This document shows positions 1-8,662 of a stretch of 34,026 bases of DNA, piece after piece (position 1 is the first letter of the stretch; the number at the start of each line of letters is the position of its first letter). Under the pieces are notes generated by a model, which was not told the DNA's origin, made no database searches, and saw nothing but the letters and a program-made list of their open reading frames with translations. Location of the stretch: the NCBI GenBank assembly GCA_015233165.1, contig JADFYF010000017.1, forward strand, positions 1-34,026, read 5' to 3'. The stretch is from Candidatus Omnitrophota bacterium (GTDB lineage: Bacteria; Omnitrophota; Gorgyraeia; Zapsychrales; Fredricksoniimonadaceae). Both the position numbers and the translations under genes were made by a program.

Positions 1-989
1 AACTTAAGAGGAATGTCCCCGTCAGGCAGGGTATATCGTAAAGAAAATGTCCCGTCGGGATTTAATTTGATTTCCTTGTGATGATTGAGCCACACCGTCG
101 CATCAGGAGCTGTCCTGCCATGAACAACTAATTCCGTCCAAATCTCGAAGAAAAATTCCCTTGTATTTAATCGTCCCTCACTGGCACCTACAGACGAAAA
201 ACTAGATAAACCCTCACTCGCTCCCCCAAATCCGCCTTTTGAAGCATCCATCATGGTGATAAAAGGCCTTGCCTTTTCCCAAAGGATATCGCTATAGGAT
301 TGCCCCAACTGTTTTCTTTTAAGAATTTCTTCGACGGAAGGACCTGCTAATTTGTATTTTCCTGTTTTAAATTTATTGGGTCTTAAGCCAGAAAAAAGCT
401 TTTTATAATAAGCGCGAATATCCCCAGCTGTTAAAGAATAGGTCCTTCTTTTCTTTGGATTTGACTGAACCTGTTTCTGTTTTGCTTTTAGCGGCATCCC
501 CTTAAGATTGGAACCAGAAGTTTCTTGAATACTTTCTTGAATGTACGGCTGAGATTCTTTATGGTCTTTGATGTCCTTCCAAATAAGATCATCTCTCTTT
601 GAGGTGGATTTAGGAGGTGTGTGAACAATGTTGGATCGAGTCAGAGGAATAAAATGGTTCTCGGAAGATCGAATTCCCAGTTCGGTACAATACGTCGCAT
701 TATCCTGCCAAACATGGGCGTACCAATTCTTTGATGAGAAACCAACATCAAGATCCCAGCTATGGTTGGCATTAGATCCATTAAAATTGACCAAGGTGAC
801 GTCATAAACACGTAACACCAGTTGAGAATTCTCGCCTGCAAAATGAAGCTGATGACGAGCGTTATCCAGATCTTCCTGTTTGTAATTCCAATACGCATAA
901 ATCCAATGCGGGTCACGGGCAATCAAAACACACTGGGTGTTCGATGGAAGCGAAGGCAACTCTGTTGAATCAAAATTATGTTTTGTCAT
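1..989 (-). CDS. DUF4912 domain protein (3' end off the left edge)
   Basis: The frame is open from the ATG at 987-989 to position 1 without a stop, giving at least 329 residues; the C-terminus lies outside the window. Residues about 20-35 read VLIARDPHWIYAYWNY, the signature I associate with DUF4912 proteins of Omnitrophota, cyanobacteria and Firmicutes. The N-terminal part looks like a beta-rich, carbohydrate-binding-like domain; then comes a basic linker (about 120-160) and a second part containing SGLRPNKFKTGKYKLAGPS. Near the left edge WTELVVHGRTAPDATVWLN followed by LPDG resembles an Ig-like segment. It is the last visible gene of the glycogen operon, 15 bases after the GT4 gene, with only a distant AGGA as ribosome site. 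Its biochemical role is unknown; by context it may bind or organise alpha-glucan. Family call fairly sure, function not. Confidence 0.8.
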   Translation of the reverse strand, partial: MTKHNFDSTELPSLPSNTQCVLIARDPHWIYAYWNYKQEDLDNARHQLHFAGENSQLVLRVYDVTLVNFNGSNANHSWDLDVGFSSKNWYAHVWQDNATYCTELGIRSSENHFIPLTRSNIVHTPPKSTSKRDDLIWKDIKDHKESQPYIQESIQETSGSNLKGMPLKAKQKQVQSNPKKRRTYSLTAGDIRAYYKKLFSGLRPNKFKTGKYKLAGPSVEEILKRKQLGQSYSDILWEKARPFITMMDASKGGFGGASEGLSSFSSVGASEGRLNTREFFFEIWTELVVHGRTAPDATVWLNHHKEIKLNPDGTFSLRYTLPDGDIPLK

Positions 990-1004
990 ATTTATAATGA
1001 TTTC

Positions 1005-2162
1005 CTAGTTATAAACATGAACCGTCTCATCAGCGATAACATCCCATGAAAAAACAGACTCAACGGCTACTCGGCCATTTTGTCCCATCCATTGGGCGTG
1101 ATCAAAATCTTCAAATAATGTTCTAATGCCCCAGGCGATGGAAGCCGGATTGTCTTGAATCTTAAGACCATTAACATCATGCCAAACAATTTCATTGGGG
1201 CCGCCATTTGTCGTCGCGATAACAGGTTTTCCAGCACTCCAGGCCTCTAAAATAACAATTCCAAAAGGCTCATTACGGCTCGGGACACACACACAATCCG
1301 CTGCTCTAAAAAGATCTTTCAATCGCCAAGAAGTTTGCTTGCCTAAGAAACGCGTGGCATGGCTCACTCCCATATGACGAGCCTGCGCCTCGACTTCATA
1401 GCGCATTTCTCCATCCCCTGCAAAAACAAACTTGGTATTAGGATGGTGATTCAAAATATCCGGGATTGCGCTGATCAGCAAGTCAGGCCCTTTTTGATAA
1501 ACGATACGACCAACGACAAGAACCATAGGGTCTAACGGCGCAACGCCGTATTGACGTTTGATATCCCCCTGATCGATCCATCCGTCGAAATCAGCACAAT
1601 TAACACCATTATAAATAACATTCACCTTGGACTCAGGGATATTGTACATCCAGCAGGCCTCATCTTTAAGAGCCTTAGATACGGTAATGACCTGATCACT
1701 GCAGTAAGACCCCAGCCACTCTAGGTGTCGAATACGTTCTGAGTTTCCTCCAGAGAAATTATTCCCACAACGCCCATATTCTGTGGAATGAATCGTAAAA
1801 ATAGTATGATGCTTACGAACCTTATTAATCCATTCCAGGGCTAAGGTTGTCAACCAGTCATGGCCGTGAATCACATCAAAATGTCCAATATGATTTTCCG
1901 TTTGGAAGAAACTATCAACAAAAGAACGGCACATATTGGCCACTTCTTCTATAAAATCAGGATTTCCAACAAACGAGCATCGATGGTAATGAACCCCATG
2001 AATACATTCATAGGACGGATGATCAAGGCGGGCCATGCGTGTAAAAACATGAACTTCGTGGCCTTTACGTTCTAACGCGCAGGCAAGATCGGTGACATGG
2101 ACACCAATCCCCCCTACAAATACTGAGTGAACGGCCTCCCAAGAGAAGAACGCAATCTTCAT
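1005..2162 (-). CDS. GT4 glycosyltransferase, alpha-glucan (glycogen) synthase-like
   Basis: A 385-residue GT-B fold retaining glycosyltransferase. Seen: an N-terminal nucleotide-sugar loop with GGIG at residues 17-20, HGHDWLT at about 99-105, NVIYNGV at 181-187, the donor-site VVGRIVYQKG (R219, K224), AGDGE at 248-252 and the EX7E motif EPFGIVILE (E298, E306). The HGHDW segment and its place between debranching enzyme and DUF4912 protein fit the GT4 glycogen synthase-like proteins of anaerobes rather than classic GT5 GlgA; activity is inferred from context. Ribosome site AGAGG lies 6 bases before the ATG. It follows glgX by 80 bases that hold a candidate internal promoter, so it may be transcribed both with glgP-glgX and separately. 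A different hexosyltransferase role is possible. Confidence 0.82.
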   Translation of the reverse strand: MKIAFFSWEAVHSVFVGGIGVHVTDLACALERKGHEVHVFTRMARLDHPSYECIHGVHYHRCSFVGNPDFIEEVANMCRSFVDSFFQTENHIGHFDVIHGHDWLTTLALEWINKVRKHHTIFTIHSTEYGRCGNNFSGGNSERIRHLEWLGSYCSDQVITVSKALKDEACWMYNIPESKVNVIYNGVNCADFDGWIDQGDIKRQYGVAPLDPMVLVVGRIVYQKGPDLLISAIPDILNHHPNTKFVFAGDGEMRYEVEAQARHMGVSHATRFLGKQTSWRLKDLFRAADCVCVPSRNEPFGIVILEAWSAGKPVIATTNGGPNEIVWHDVNGLKIQDNPASIAWGIRTLFEDFDHAQWMGQNGRVAVESVFSWDVIADETVHVYN

Positions 2163-2206
2163 ACCTAACCTCTTGTTATTAAAAGAGTAACAGATAGTAA
2201 GGGCTG

Positions 2207-2234
2207 ATTATAACAAGCCTTAATAATATTTCAA
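2207..2234 (-). promoter_or_regulatory. candidate internal promoter for GT4-DUF4912 genes
   Basis: On the minus strand TTGAAA (2229-2234) and TATAAT (2207-2212) are separated by 16 bases, in the 80-base gap after glgX. A sigma-70 type promoter here would give a leader of about 40 bases before the GT4 start. Seen in sequence; activity inferred. Confidence 0.45.
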
Positions 2235-2242
2235 ACCTTTTA

Positions 2243-4351
2243 TTACATCTTTCCCATCTTTTTTAGAAGAATAGCGCTAGATTGGGGTTTTAAACGATAC
2301 GTTTGTGGATTGTCTAAAAGAGATTCCTTCTTCGCAGCAAACGCATCTTGCGATCCTTCCAAAGAAGTATCCACAGCCAAATACCACTGTGTTGTCATGG
2401 GTGCTGTTGGCAAATGAAAATCAACGGAATCGCTAGAGGCATTGAACATCAAGAAAAGGGAAAGCTCTTGCGTATCCTGAATGAGACAGGCCAATTGTTT
2501 ACCCTTGGAATGAGACCAGTTGGGCAATTCCCCTTGAGGAGAAAACCAAAGGATATCCGTATTCGTATAAAACTGCTCCTTACTGAGAATCGGATGGGCA
2601 CGACGGAGGGCGATCATGCCACGAGTAAAATCAAAAATCTCCCTGTGTTGTTTTAAACAGTTCCAATCATACCAACTCGTCTCATTGTCCTGGCAATAGG
2701 CGTTATTATTTCCCTTTTGTGTCCGACGGAATTCATCCGCGCCCAAGAGCATTGGTACCCCTCGAGAAATAAACAAGGTCAACAAAAAGTTCTTGATCTG
2801 ACGCTTTCTAAGAGACTCGATCGCCTTATCCGTTGTCTGCCCTTCAAATCCATAATTATCGCTGAAATTCTCATTGGCTCCGTCGTTATTATTCTGTCGG
2901 TTAAGCTCATTATGTTTGTTCCGATAGCTCACCATATCATTTAACGTAAAGCCATCATGGCAGGTTATAAAATTGATACTGTTCTGCGGCCCCTTACCCA
3001 AATGGGCAAAGATGTCGGCACTGCCACAAATACGATTGGCAAAGGCTCCAAGCATCCCATCATCTCCTCGCCAGAAACGCCGAATGTCGTCTCGGTATCG
3101 ATCATTCCACTCGACCCAACGCTGATCTGAAAAATGACCCAACTGATATGCCCCGGCGGCATCCCACGGCTCAGCGATAATCTTGACATCTTTTAAAACC
3201 GTATCCCTGGCAATTGTCTTAAGAATAGGAGCATCTTCTTGAAGTGAACCCTTGGTGTCTCGACTAAGAATTGAGGCCAGGTCAAAGCGAAATCCATCCA
3301 CATGCATCTCTTGCACCCAATAGCGCAAAGCGCTCAAAATATGTTCTTGCACCACAGGATGATTCGCATTGATGGTGTTGCCCGTACCCGTATAATTTTT
3401 ATAAAAACGTTGATCATCCTCTAATAAATAAAAAATCGTATTATCAATCCCCCTGTAATTTAATGTTGAGCCTAACAGGTCGGTTTCGGCTGTATGATTA
3501 AAAACCACGTCGAGAATGATTTCAATTCCAGCCTTGTGAAAGGCTAAAACCATTTCTCTAAATTCCTGTTTGGGCTGGTCAAGTCCCTTCCCACTACTGT
3601 AGGAAGCCTTGGGAGCTAAGAAAAGAACAGGATCATATCCCCAATAATTTCTCAATGATTTTCCAAGAATACTGGTGACCTGACTTTCATTAAACTCCTG
3701 AATAGGCATTAACTCTAAAGCGGTCACTCCCAGCTCCTTGAAATAAGGAATTTTCTCTATCAACCCTCTATACGTACCTGGGTGTTTTACCTGAGAACTC
3801 GGATGGATGGTACAGCCACGAAGGTGTGTTTCATAAATGATTGTTCTCGACCAGGGATGCCCTGGCGGACGATCCCCCTGCCAATCAAAATACTCCTGTG
3901 TGATAACACATTTGGGCATGGCCCCAGCGTTATCAATCGTCGATGGCACAAAATCCCCATCGGGTATGGAAGGATTGTATCCTAAGGCTTGATCAAAATC
4001 CCAATGAGGCCATTTCGTGATCGCCGTGGCAAAAGGGTCTAATAAAAGTTTATTGAAATTAAAACGATGTCCTGCCTTGGGGTCATACGGACCATCGACG
4101 CGATAGGCATACAGCTGAGAGGGTTGAATCCCTTTGATCCAGATATGCCACACATCACCCGTACGGTTAAGTTGGGGATCAAAATCAATCCCTCTAGAGG
4201 CCTTGGAATCCTCGGTACGGTCAAACAATTCCAATCGAACACGACGGGCGTTTCGACTGAAGAACGCAAAATTGACTCCGTCATCACGTACACGGGCTCC
4301 CAAGGGACTTGGCTCACCCATTTGAATATCGGAATGCTTTGACTTTGTCAT
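2243..4351 (-). CDS. glgX: glycogen debranching enzyme GlgX (GH13)
   Basis: A 702-residue isoamylase-type enzyme that cleaves alpha-1,6 branches of glycogen, typically after phosphorylase has shortened the outer chains. Seen: N-terminal CBM48-like domain (about 10-110, with SPLGARVRDDGVNFAFFS), then the GH13 barrel with region I DVVFNH (281-286), region II GFRFDLA with nucleophile D357, region III IIAEPWD with acid/base E394, and region IV FITCHDG with D466. All catalytic residues are present and the length is usual for the family. It starts 3 bases after the glgP stop and has no clear ribosome site of its own, so translation is probably coupled to glgP. Cytoplasmic. Very sure of family; substrate specificity between glycogen and limit dextrin is inferred. 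Confidence 0.95.
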   Translation of the reverse strand: MTKSKHSDIQMGEPSPLGARVRDDGVNFAFFSRNARRVRLELFDRTEDSKASRGIDFDPQLNRTGDVWHIWIKGIQPSQLYAYRVDGPYDPKAGHRFNFNKLLLDPFATAITKWPHWDFDQALGYNPSIPDGDFVPSTIDNAGAMPKCVITQEYFDWQGDRPPGHPWSRTIIYETHLRGCTIHPSSQVKHPGTYRGLIEKIPYFKELGVTALELMPIQEFNESQVTSILGKSLRNYWGYDPVLFLAPKASYSSGKGLDQPKQEFREMVLAFHKAGIEIILDVVFNHTAETDLLGSTLNYRGIDNTIFYLLEDDQRFYKNYTGTGNTINANHPVVQEHILSALRYWVQEMHVDGFRFDLASILSRDTKGSLQEDAPILKTIARDTVLKDVKIIAEPWDAAGAYQLGHFSDQRWVEWNDRYRDDIRRFWRGDDGMLGAFANRICGSADIFAHLGKGPQNSINFITCHDGFTLNDMVSYRNKHNELNRQNNNDGANENFSDNYGFEGQTTDKAIESLRKRQIKNFLLTLFISRGVPMLLGADEFRRTQKGNNNAYCQDNETSWYDWNCLKQHREIFDFTRGMIALRRAHPILSKEQFYTNTDILWFSPQGELPNWSHSKGKQLACLIQDTQELSLFLMFNASSDSVDFHLPTAPMTTQWYLAVDTSLEGSQDAFAAKKESLLDNPQTYRLKPQSSAILLKKMGKM

Positions 4352-4354
4352 AGA

Positions 4355-6829
4355 TCAACTTTGTACAGGAATCTTCCAGATATCCTTAGCGTATTCACGA
4401 ATCGTACGGTCACTGGAGAAATAGCCGCTTTTAGAAACATTAATAATGGATTTCTTAATCCATTCGTCCCTGTTTAAATACATCGTCGATACCTTATCTT
4501 GCATTTGACAATAACTTTCAAAATCCGCGCAAACTAAATAGGGATCCGATTGAGTTATGGAATCGATGATAGGATTAAATAAACCAGGATTATAGGGGCT
4601 AAAGAAATTTCTCTGAATAAGGTTTAAAATCTCCCACAACATACGATAACGCTCAATATACTCTCTGGGGTTATACCCCTTTTGTTTTAAAGCCTCGACT
4701 TCCTGAGTTTTCAGTCCAAAAATAAAGATATTATCCTCTCCGACGATCTTGGACATTTCCACATTAGCCCCATCTAACGTTCCTATGGTTAGAGCTCCAT
4801 TGACCATGAATTTCATATTCCCCGTTCCCGAGGCTTCCGTCCCGGCGGTTGAAATTTGTTCCGACAAGTCACTGGCGGGAAAGATCTTTTCTGCCAAAGA
4901 AACACGATAGTTCTCCAGGAAGATCAGACGAATTTTACTGCTTACGCTTTTATCCTGATTAATAACATCGGCGATACTATTAATAAACTTAATCGTCAGC
5001 TTAGCCATTGAATACGCGGGAGCCGCCTTACCAGCGACGATAAACGTACGCGGATAAATAAAAGCTTTAGGGTTATTTTTAATAAGCAGATATTGAGAAA
5101 TAATATAAAATGCAAACATTGTCTGACGTTTATATTCATGAATACGCTTAATCTGGACGTCAAAGATAGACTGAGGATCCACGCTGATATTCATACTGGA
5201 ATCAATAAATTTCGCCAAGGCTTCTTTGTTATGTTTCTTAATGTCAAACCATTCATCACGAAACGCTTTTTGGGATTTTAGCGCGTTTAATTTCTCTAAT
5301 TGGTTTAAATCCGTCACCCATCCATTACCGATATTCTTGGTAATCAAAGAAGATAGTCGAGTATTGGCTTTTAAAAGCCAGCGTCGTTGGGTGATCCCAT
5401 TGGTTTTATTATTAAACTTCTCCGGAAACAGGTCATAAAAATCTTTAAACAACTTTTCTTTCAGAAGATCTGAGTGCAATTGGGAAACACCATTCACAGA
5501 AAAACTACCAATGATGGCCAAATAGGCCATTTTGATTTTCTTAGGAAACCCCTCCTCAATCAAAGACATCCGACGCAAACGATCCGTATCTCCTGGATAA
5601 CATTCAGAGACTCTTTTTAAGAATTGAGCGTTAATTTCATAAATAATCTGCATATGACGAGGAAGTAAATTCTCAAATAAATCAACAGGCCAACATTCCA
5701 AAGCCTCAGGCATTAAGGTGTGATTCGTATACGCAAATACTTTTTGCGTAATACCCCAAGCCTCTGCCCATTCCATGGAATACTCATCGACCAATAATCG
5801 CATCAGTTCGACAATAGCGATGGTCGGGTGGGTATCATTGAGTTGAATCACAACCTTCTTAGGCAAGTCTTTTAAATTGGGATTCTCTGCATGGAAGCGT
5901 CTGATAATGTCCGTGATGGCCGCCGCTGAAAAGAAATATTCTTGTTTCAGGCGAAGCTCTCTTCCTCGAGAAATATTATCGGATGGATATAAAACCTTAG
6001 AAATGTTCTCTGAAAGGACTTTTTTATAAACCGCTTGTTCATAATCCCCCGACTTAAAATAATCGAAATCAAACTCCTCTGAACTGCGGGCTGACCAAAG
6101 GCGCAGCGTATTCACCACATCATTCTTATAACCAGGAACTGGAAAATCATAAGGAACGGCTAACACATGCTCTGTTTCAATCCACTTCGTCTTAAGTTGA
6201 CCATTTTGATCTTGATACATTTGGGTTCGTCCATAAAAACTAATTGTGACCGTATATTCAGGACGAGCAAACTCCCAAGGATTCCCAGAGCGAAGCCATT
6301 CATCAGGCAGCTCCAACTGAAATCCATCTTTTATTTTTTGATTAAATATTCCATAATCATAACGAATGCCATACCCATGCGCCGGGATTCCAAGGGTAGC
6401 CATAGAGTCTAGAAAACACGCCGCCAGACGACCTAAGCCGCCGTTACCTAAACCAGCGTCGAGTTCCTGCTCGCGCACAGTGTCCATATCCAGATCCAGG
6501 TCCTCGAGAGCCTCCTTGGATTGTTTTTCTATCCCCAAGTTATACATATTATTTCCCATTAATCTTCCGATTAGAAATTCCATCGAGAGGTAATAAATTC
6601 TGCGGGCATCCTTCTTATGATAACCCTGTTGGGTATTAATCCAGCGCTCTATCAGACGTTCTCTGATGGATAAAGAAAGGGCGAGATAATTATCATGCAT
6701 CGTCGCTGTATATTGATCTTTAGAAAGGGTATATTGACGATTAAATTGAAACGACTTTTTTAACGCTTCCTTTGTCATTTCTTTCTTAGAAACAACCCAA
6801 TCCGTTTTCTTATTGGCTTGAGGGGGCAT
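4355..6829 (-). CDS. glgP: glycogen/maltodextrin phosphorylase
   Basis: An 824-residue GT35 enzyme releasing glucose-1-phosphate from alpha-1,4-glucan ends using pyridoxal phosphate. Seen: YYLSMEFLIGRLMGNN near 80-95, DAGLGNGGLGRLAACFLDS in the N-terminal domain, and the cofactor loop EASGTGNMK with the Schiff-base lysine at residue 673, followed by TIGTLDGANVE. Length is normal. The ATG is set by AGGAG 7 bases upstream. It is the first gene of the glycogen operon (glgP-glgX-GT4-DUF4912), preceded by a good promoter, and ends 3 bases before glgX. No branching enzyme or ADP-glucose pyrophosphorylase gene is in this window, so the visible cluster covers breakdown plus one synthase-like step. 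Confidence 0.97.
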   Translation of the reverse strand: MPPQANKKTDWVVSKKEMTKEALKKSFQFNRQYTLSKDQYTATMHDNYLALSLSIRERLIERWINTQQGYHKKDARRIYYLSMEFLIGRLMGNNMYNLGIEKQSKEALEDLDLDMDTVREQELDAGLGNGGLGRLAACFLDSMATLGIPAHGYGIRYDYGIFNQKIKDGFQLELPDEWLRSGNPWEFARPEYTVTISFYGRTQMYQDQNGQLKTKWIETEHVLAVPYDFPVPGYKNDVVNTLRLWSARSSEEFDFDYFKSGDYEQAVYKKVLSENISKVLYPSDNISRGRELRLKQEYFFSAAAITDIIRRFHAENPNLKDLPKKVVIQLNDTHPTIAIVELMRLLVDEYSMEWAEAWGITQKVFAYTNHTLMPEALECWPVDLFENLLPRHMQIIYEINAQFLKRVSECYPGDTDRLRRMSLIEEGFPKKIKMAYLAIIGSFSVNGVSQLHSDLLKEKLFKDFYDLFPEKFNNKTNGITQRRWLLKANTRLSSLITKNIGNGWVTDLNQLEKLNALKSQKAFRDEWFDIKKHNKEALAKFIDSSMNISVDPQSIFDVQIKRIHEYKRQTMFAFYIISQYLLIKNNPKAFIYPRTFIVAGKAAPAYSMAKLTIKFINSIADVINQDKSVSSKIRLIFLENYRVSLAEKIFPASDLSEQISTAGTEASGTGNMKFMVNGALTIGTLDGANVEMSKIVGEDNIFIFGLKTQEVEALKQKGYNPREYIERYRMLWEILNLIQRNFFSPYNPGLFNPIIDSITQSDPYLVCADFESYCQMQDKVSTMYLNRDEWIKKSIINVSKSGYFSSDRTIREYAKDIWKIPVQS

Positions 6830-6903
6830 AGAATTCTCCTAACTTATTAAAAGTGGCAGGCGTGTTAGATTTATCTTATGTATTATTCGCCTTTGCATTC
6901 GAT

Positions 6904-6933
6904 AGTATAGGCCACTGCACACCAGCCAGTCAA
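6904..6933 (-). promoter_or_regulatory. promoter of the glycogen operon
   Basis: Minus strand TTGACT (6928-6933) and TATACT (6904-6909) with an 18-base spacer, about 75 bases upstream of the glgP ATG. It sits just inside the boundary of the accessory island (first repeat copy at 6959). Confidence 0.65.
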
Positions 6934-6958
6934 GGAGTGTCTCAAGTAGATTTACAGT

Positions 6959-6988
6959 AAAAAAGCAACATCAAACTTCGATGTTGCC
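6959..6988 (-). terminator. rho-independent terminator in repeat copy 1
   Basis: On the minus strand the stem GGCAACATC/GATGTTGC with a 7-base loop (GAAGTTT) is followed by six T. It would stop transcripts of the small genes at 7028-8208 before the glycogen operon promoter. Confidence 0.7.
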
Positions 6989-7011
6989 TTTTGGATTCTA
7001 AATAGGGCGCT
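6959..7011 (-). repeat. REP-terminator composite repeat, copy 1
   Basis: Read on the minus strand: AGCGCCCTATTTAGAATCC followed by a spacer and an 8-bp hairpin (GCAACATC/GATGTTGC). It shares the core GCGCCCTATT-(A/T)A-rAATCC-hairpin with copies at 8506, 10371 and 11112, but the GGGGAC half of the REP motif is lost here. It marks the left edge of the accessory island, between the glgP promoter and the decayed antitoxin gene. Confidence 0.8.
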
Positions 7012-7027
7012 ATAGACTTACTTGATT

Positions 7028-7237
7028 TCAACGTGTCATTAATCTACCTGAAACAAATTTATGTAAGATGCTTGCGATAAGGGGCTGGTAGGGAATACCT
7101 TCTTTACGCAAGGTATTCACGGCCGCTTGTCGAATTAATTTGGACTCTTTCTTGAAATCTTTTACCGTCTTTAATTCTCCCCGCTCGTAAGCTTCTAATA
7201 TCTCTTTTTCTTCTTGGTCAAGTTTTAATGTTTTCAT
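7028..7237 (-). pseudogene. internally deleted CopG/BrnA-type antitoxin remnant
   Basis: A 69-residue ORF with ribosome site GAGAGG before its ATG. The N-terminal MKTLKLDQEEKEILEAYERGE and the C-terminal EGIPYQPLIASILHKFVSGRL match the two ends of a common ribbon-helix-helix antitoxin family of about 90 residues. The middle of that family (KKDKRINIRIS strand and first helix, roughly 20-25 residues) is missing, so NTLRK joins directly to EGIPYQ. Compare the intact relative in this window at 9744-9998, which keeps TLTIRVNSQDINRIKKFSKAK before GIPYQTYL. Without the beta-strand it should neither bind DNA nor dimerise normally. No toxin gene is adjacent; the gene upstream is a broken nuclease. I infer a decaying orphan antitoxin; a shortened but functional peptide cannot be excluded. 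Confidence 0.65.
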
Positions 7238-7279
7238 TATTCATTCCTCTCGCTGGTATACAACCTCCCTGCTCAACCT

Positions 7280-8208
7280 TCAATCCAGCAGTTTACGTTT
7301 TAGTTCTTCTTTTGAAGGCAAATAAAGACGATATTCTTTTGCGTGAATATTGGCACCTTTAGGAAGAGTGATTTCAACTATAGCTTCATGATTCTCACGA
7401 CAAAGAATTATCCCAATGGTTGGATACTCCTTCTTAGTCCTCACGTAACGGTCAAAATAGTTAACATACATTTGCATCTGCCCCAGGTCTTGATGCGTCA
7501 ATTTACCAATCTTAAGATCAATTAAAACATAACATCCAAGTAAACGATTATAGAAAACCAAATCTACAAAAAAATGATCTTCATCGAAGGATTTTTAATC
7601 AAATCATTTGGCTTCTCAATAATTTGACCTTTTTGAGATAATTTCTTTATCCCTTGTTTATCACGGCTTAACGCTAACCTTTCATACAAACTAGAGTTGA
7701 ATTGTCTCTTTAATTCCCTTAATGACCATTTCTGTGCAGCGGATTCAATTTCATAAAAATCTCTCTCTACCTGATCTAAACCCATTAGGAATACGTAGTG
7801 AGACCAACTTAATGTGAATGGCATAGTCACTATAGTCCGTTTTCTAACCGATTTCTTTGGCTTTGATTCTTGTAATTGGCCAGACAGTGTCTGACCTATT
7901 CGTTCTTTATAGGTAAAATAAAATTGGCGCATTAATTTCAAATTAGTATAAGAAAAACCATTGCCAAACTCTCTTGTTAATTTAACTGCTAATTCTTGAA
8001 TCAAAACTTTTCCATACTCCGCCCTCTTAACTCCTTTTTGCTCATACTCTATAATTCTGCGACCAATTTCAAAACTCGTTAGCAGCTGGACAGTGTCAAT
8101 ATTGCGAACAACTGTTTTTCGTGCCGTCGAAATCAGTTCACGAATTTCCTTAAACAAGTCTGAAGTAGAAGGATTATCTGAATTTCGTACTTTAAATTGT
8201 TTTTTCAT
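7280..8208 (-). pseudogene. DUF1016 (YhcG-type PDDEXK) nuclease, disrupted by deletion/frameshift
   Basis: Two abutting frames form one gene. The N-terminal 214 residues (start 8208, ribosome site GAGG) carry the DUF1016 N-terminal domain, including WSHYVFLMGL, ERDFYEIESAAQKWSLREL and LSQKGQIIEKPNDLIKNP. The reading then shifts: after KNP the family motif FDEDHFFVDLVFYNR is in another frame and continues with CYVLIDLKIGKLTHQDLGQMQMYVNYF to LPSKEELKRKL. The roughly 45-60 residues that normally lie between (VLEFLGLP through the helix with the first acidic catalytic residue) are absent, so the lesion at about 7583-7595 is a deletion that also changes frame. The DxK motif IDLK is intact. DUF1016 proteins are linked to restriction/defence loci; this copy should be inactive. 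Confidence 0.8.
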
Positions 8209-8341
8209 TTTGCCTCACAAAGCAGTTACCGCCCCTACACTCTAGTACTGATATACAGTAATCTTATTAGAATTCAATTGTTGAATTATACCAACAATCC
8301 CAAGAAATTTATCAAAATAAAATACTGTGCGATTTGTAAAC

Positions 8342-8485
8342 ATAAAGCATGTGCACCTTTATATAATTCCTGTTCGTTAGGCCAGCGTTTGCGACTTCCT
8401 TTAGATTCCACCTCCACCTCACGATGTTCAGCTAACAGTTCCTCTTATAGGCCTGTAAGGGACTTGCACCCTCAAGTAAGAGTGC
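8342..8485 (-). mobile_element. possible group II intron 5' (domain I) fragment, copy A
   Basis: On the minus strand the segment begins GAGGGTGCAAGTCCC and includes AAGAGGAACTGTTAGCTG, ATCGTGAGG, AATCTAAAGGAAGTCGC and ACGAACAGGAATTATATAA. These strings and their order remind me of domain I of bacterial group II introns. A second diverged copy is at 9583-9705. There is no reverse transcriptase/maturase gene and no catalytic domain V seen, so this would be a dead fragment. The assignment is from memory of intron sequences and needs a covariance-model search; the duplication itself is certain. Confidence 0.5.
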
Positions 8486-8505
8486 CCTGACGAGCGTGCC
8501 AAAGT

Positions 8506-8538
8506 AAAAAGCAACATCAAACTTCGATGTTGCTTTTT
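8506..8538. terminator. bidirectional terminator in repeat copy 2
   Basis: The 8-bp stem (8511-8518/8526-8533) has five T after it on the plus strand (8534-8538) and five T after it on the minus strand (8506-8510), so it can work in both directions. Confidence 0.6.
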
Positions 8539-8564
8539 GGATTCTTAATAGGGCGCTGAGCCCT
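8506..8564. repeat. REP-terminator composite repeat, copy 2
   Basis: Hairpin GCAACATC/GATGTTGC at 8511-8533, then TTTTTGGATTCTTAATAGGGCGCT as in the other copies. Here the REP half has become AGGGC-GCTGA-GCCCT, a perfect 5-bp inverted repeat, instead of the GGGCGCTGTCCCC seen elsewhere. It separates the DUF1016 module from the Fic module. The rest of 8209-8662 holds the intron-like fragment, and I see no gene in it. Confidence 0.8.
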
Positions 8565-8647
8565 AATTTTACCTAATTTTAATGGGCAATCGTCAGCAAA
8601 AGCAAACGAAAGGTGTCTGAAATTCCACACAAAATGAGAAAATTGTA

Positions 8648-8656
8648 TGGTATACT
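8648..8656 (+). promoter_or_regulatory. extended -10 promoter of the small ORF at 8663
   Basis: TGG followed by TATACT (8651-8656) matches an extended -10 element; no good -35 is seen. The ATG begins only 6 bases after the -10 box, so the predicted transcript would start at or next to the start codon (leaderless). Confidence 0.45.
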
Positions 8657-8662
8657 ATAAAT

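Noticed and set aside
641-922. 93-codon minus-strand ORF within the DUF4912 gene
   Set aside because: It lies in another frame of the same strand; the DUF4912 frame is open over the whole region and has family motifs.
8260-8300. Inverted repeats and possible promoter upstream of the DUF1016 gene
   Set aside because: A TTGAAT-16-TATATC pair and short palindromes can be drawn, but the region is A+T rich and the matches are too weak to list.
8197-8490. 97-codon plus-strand ORF
   Set aside because: Low complexity, no ribosome site, and it runs through the intron-like fragment and stops before the repeat; probably noncoding.
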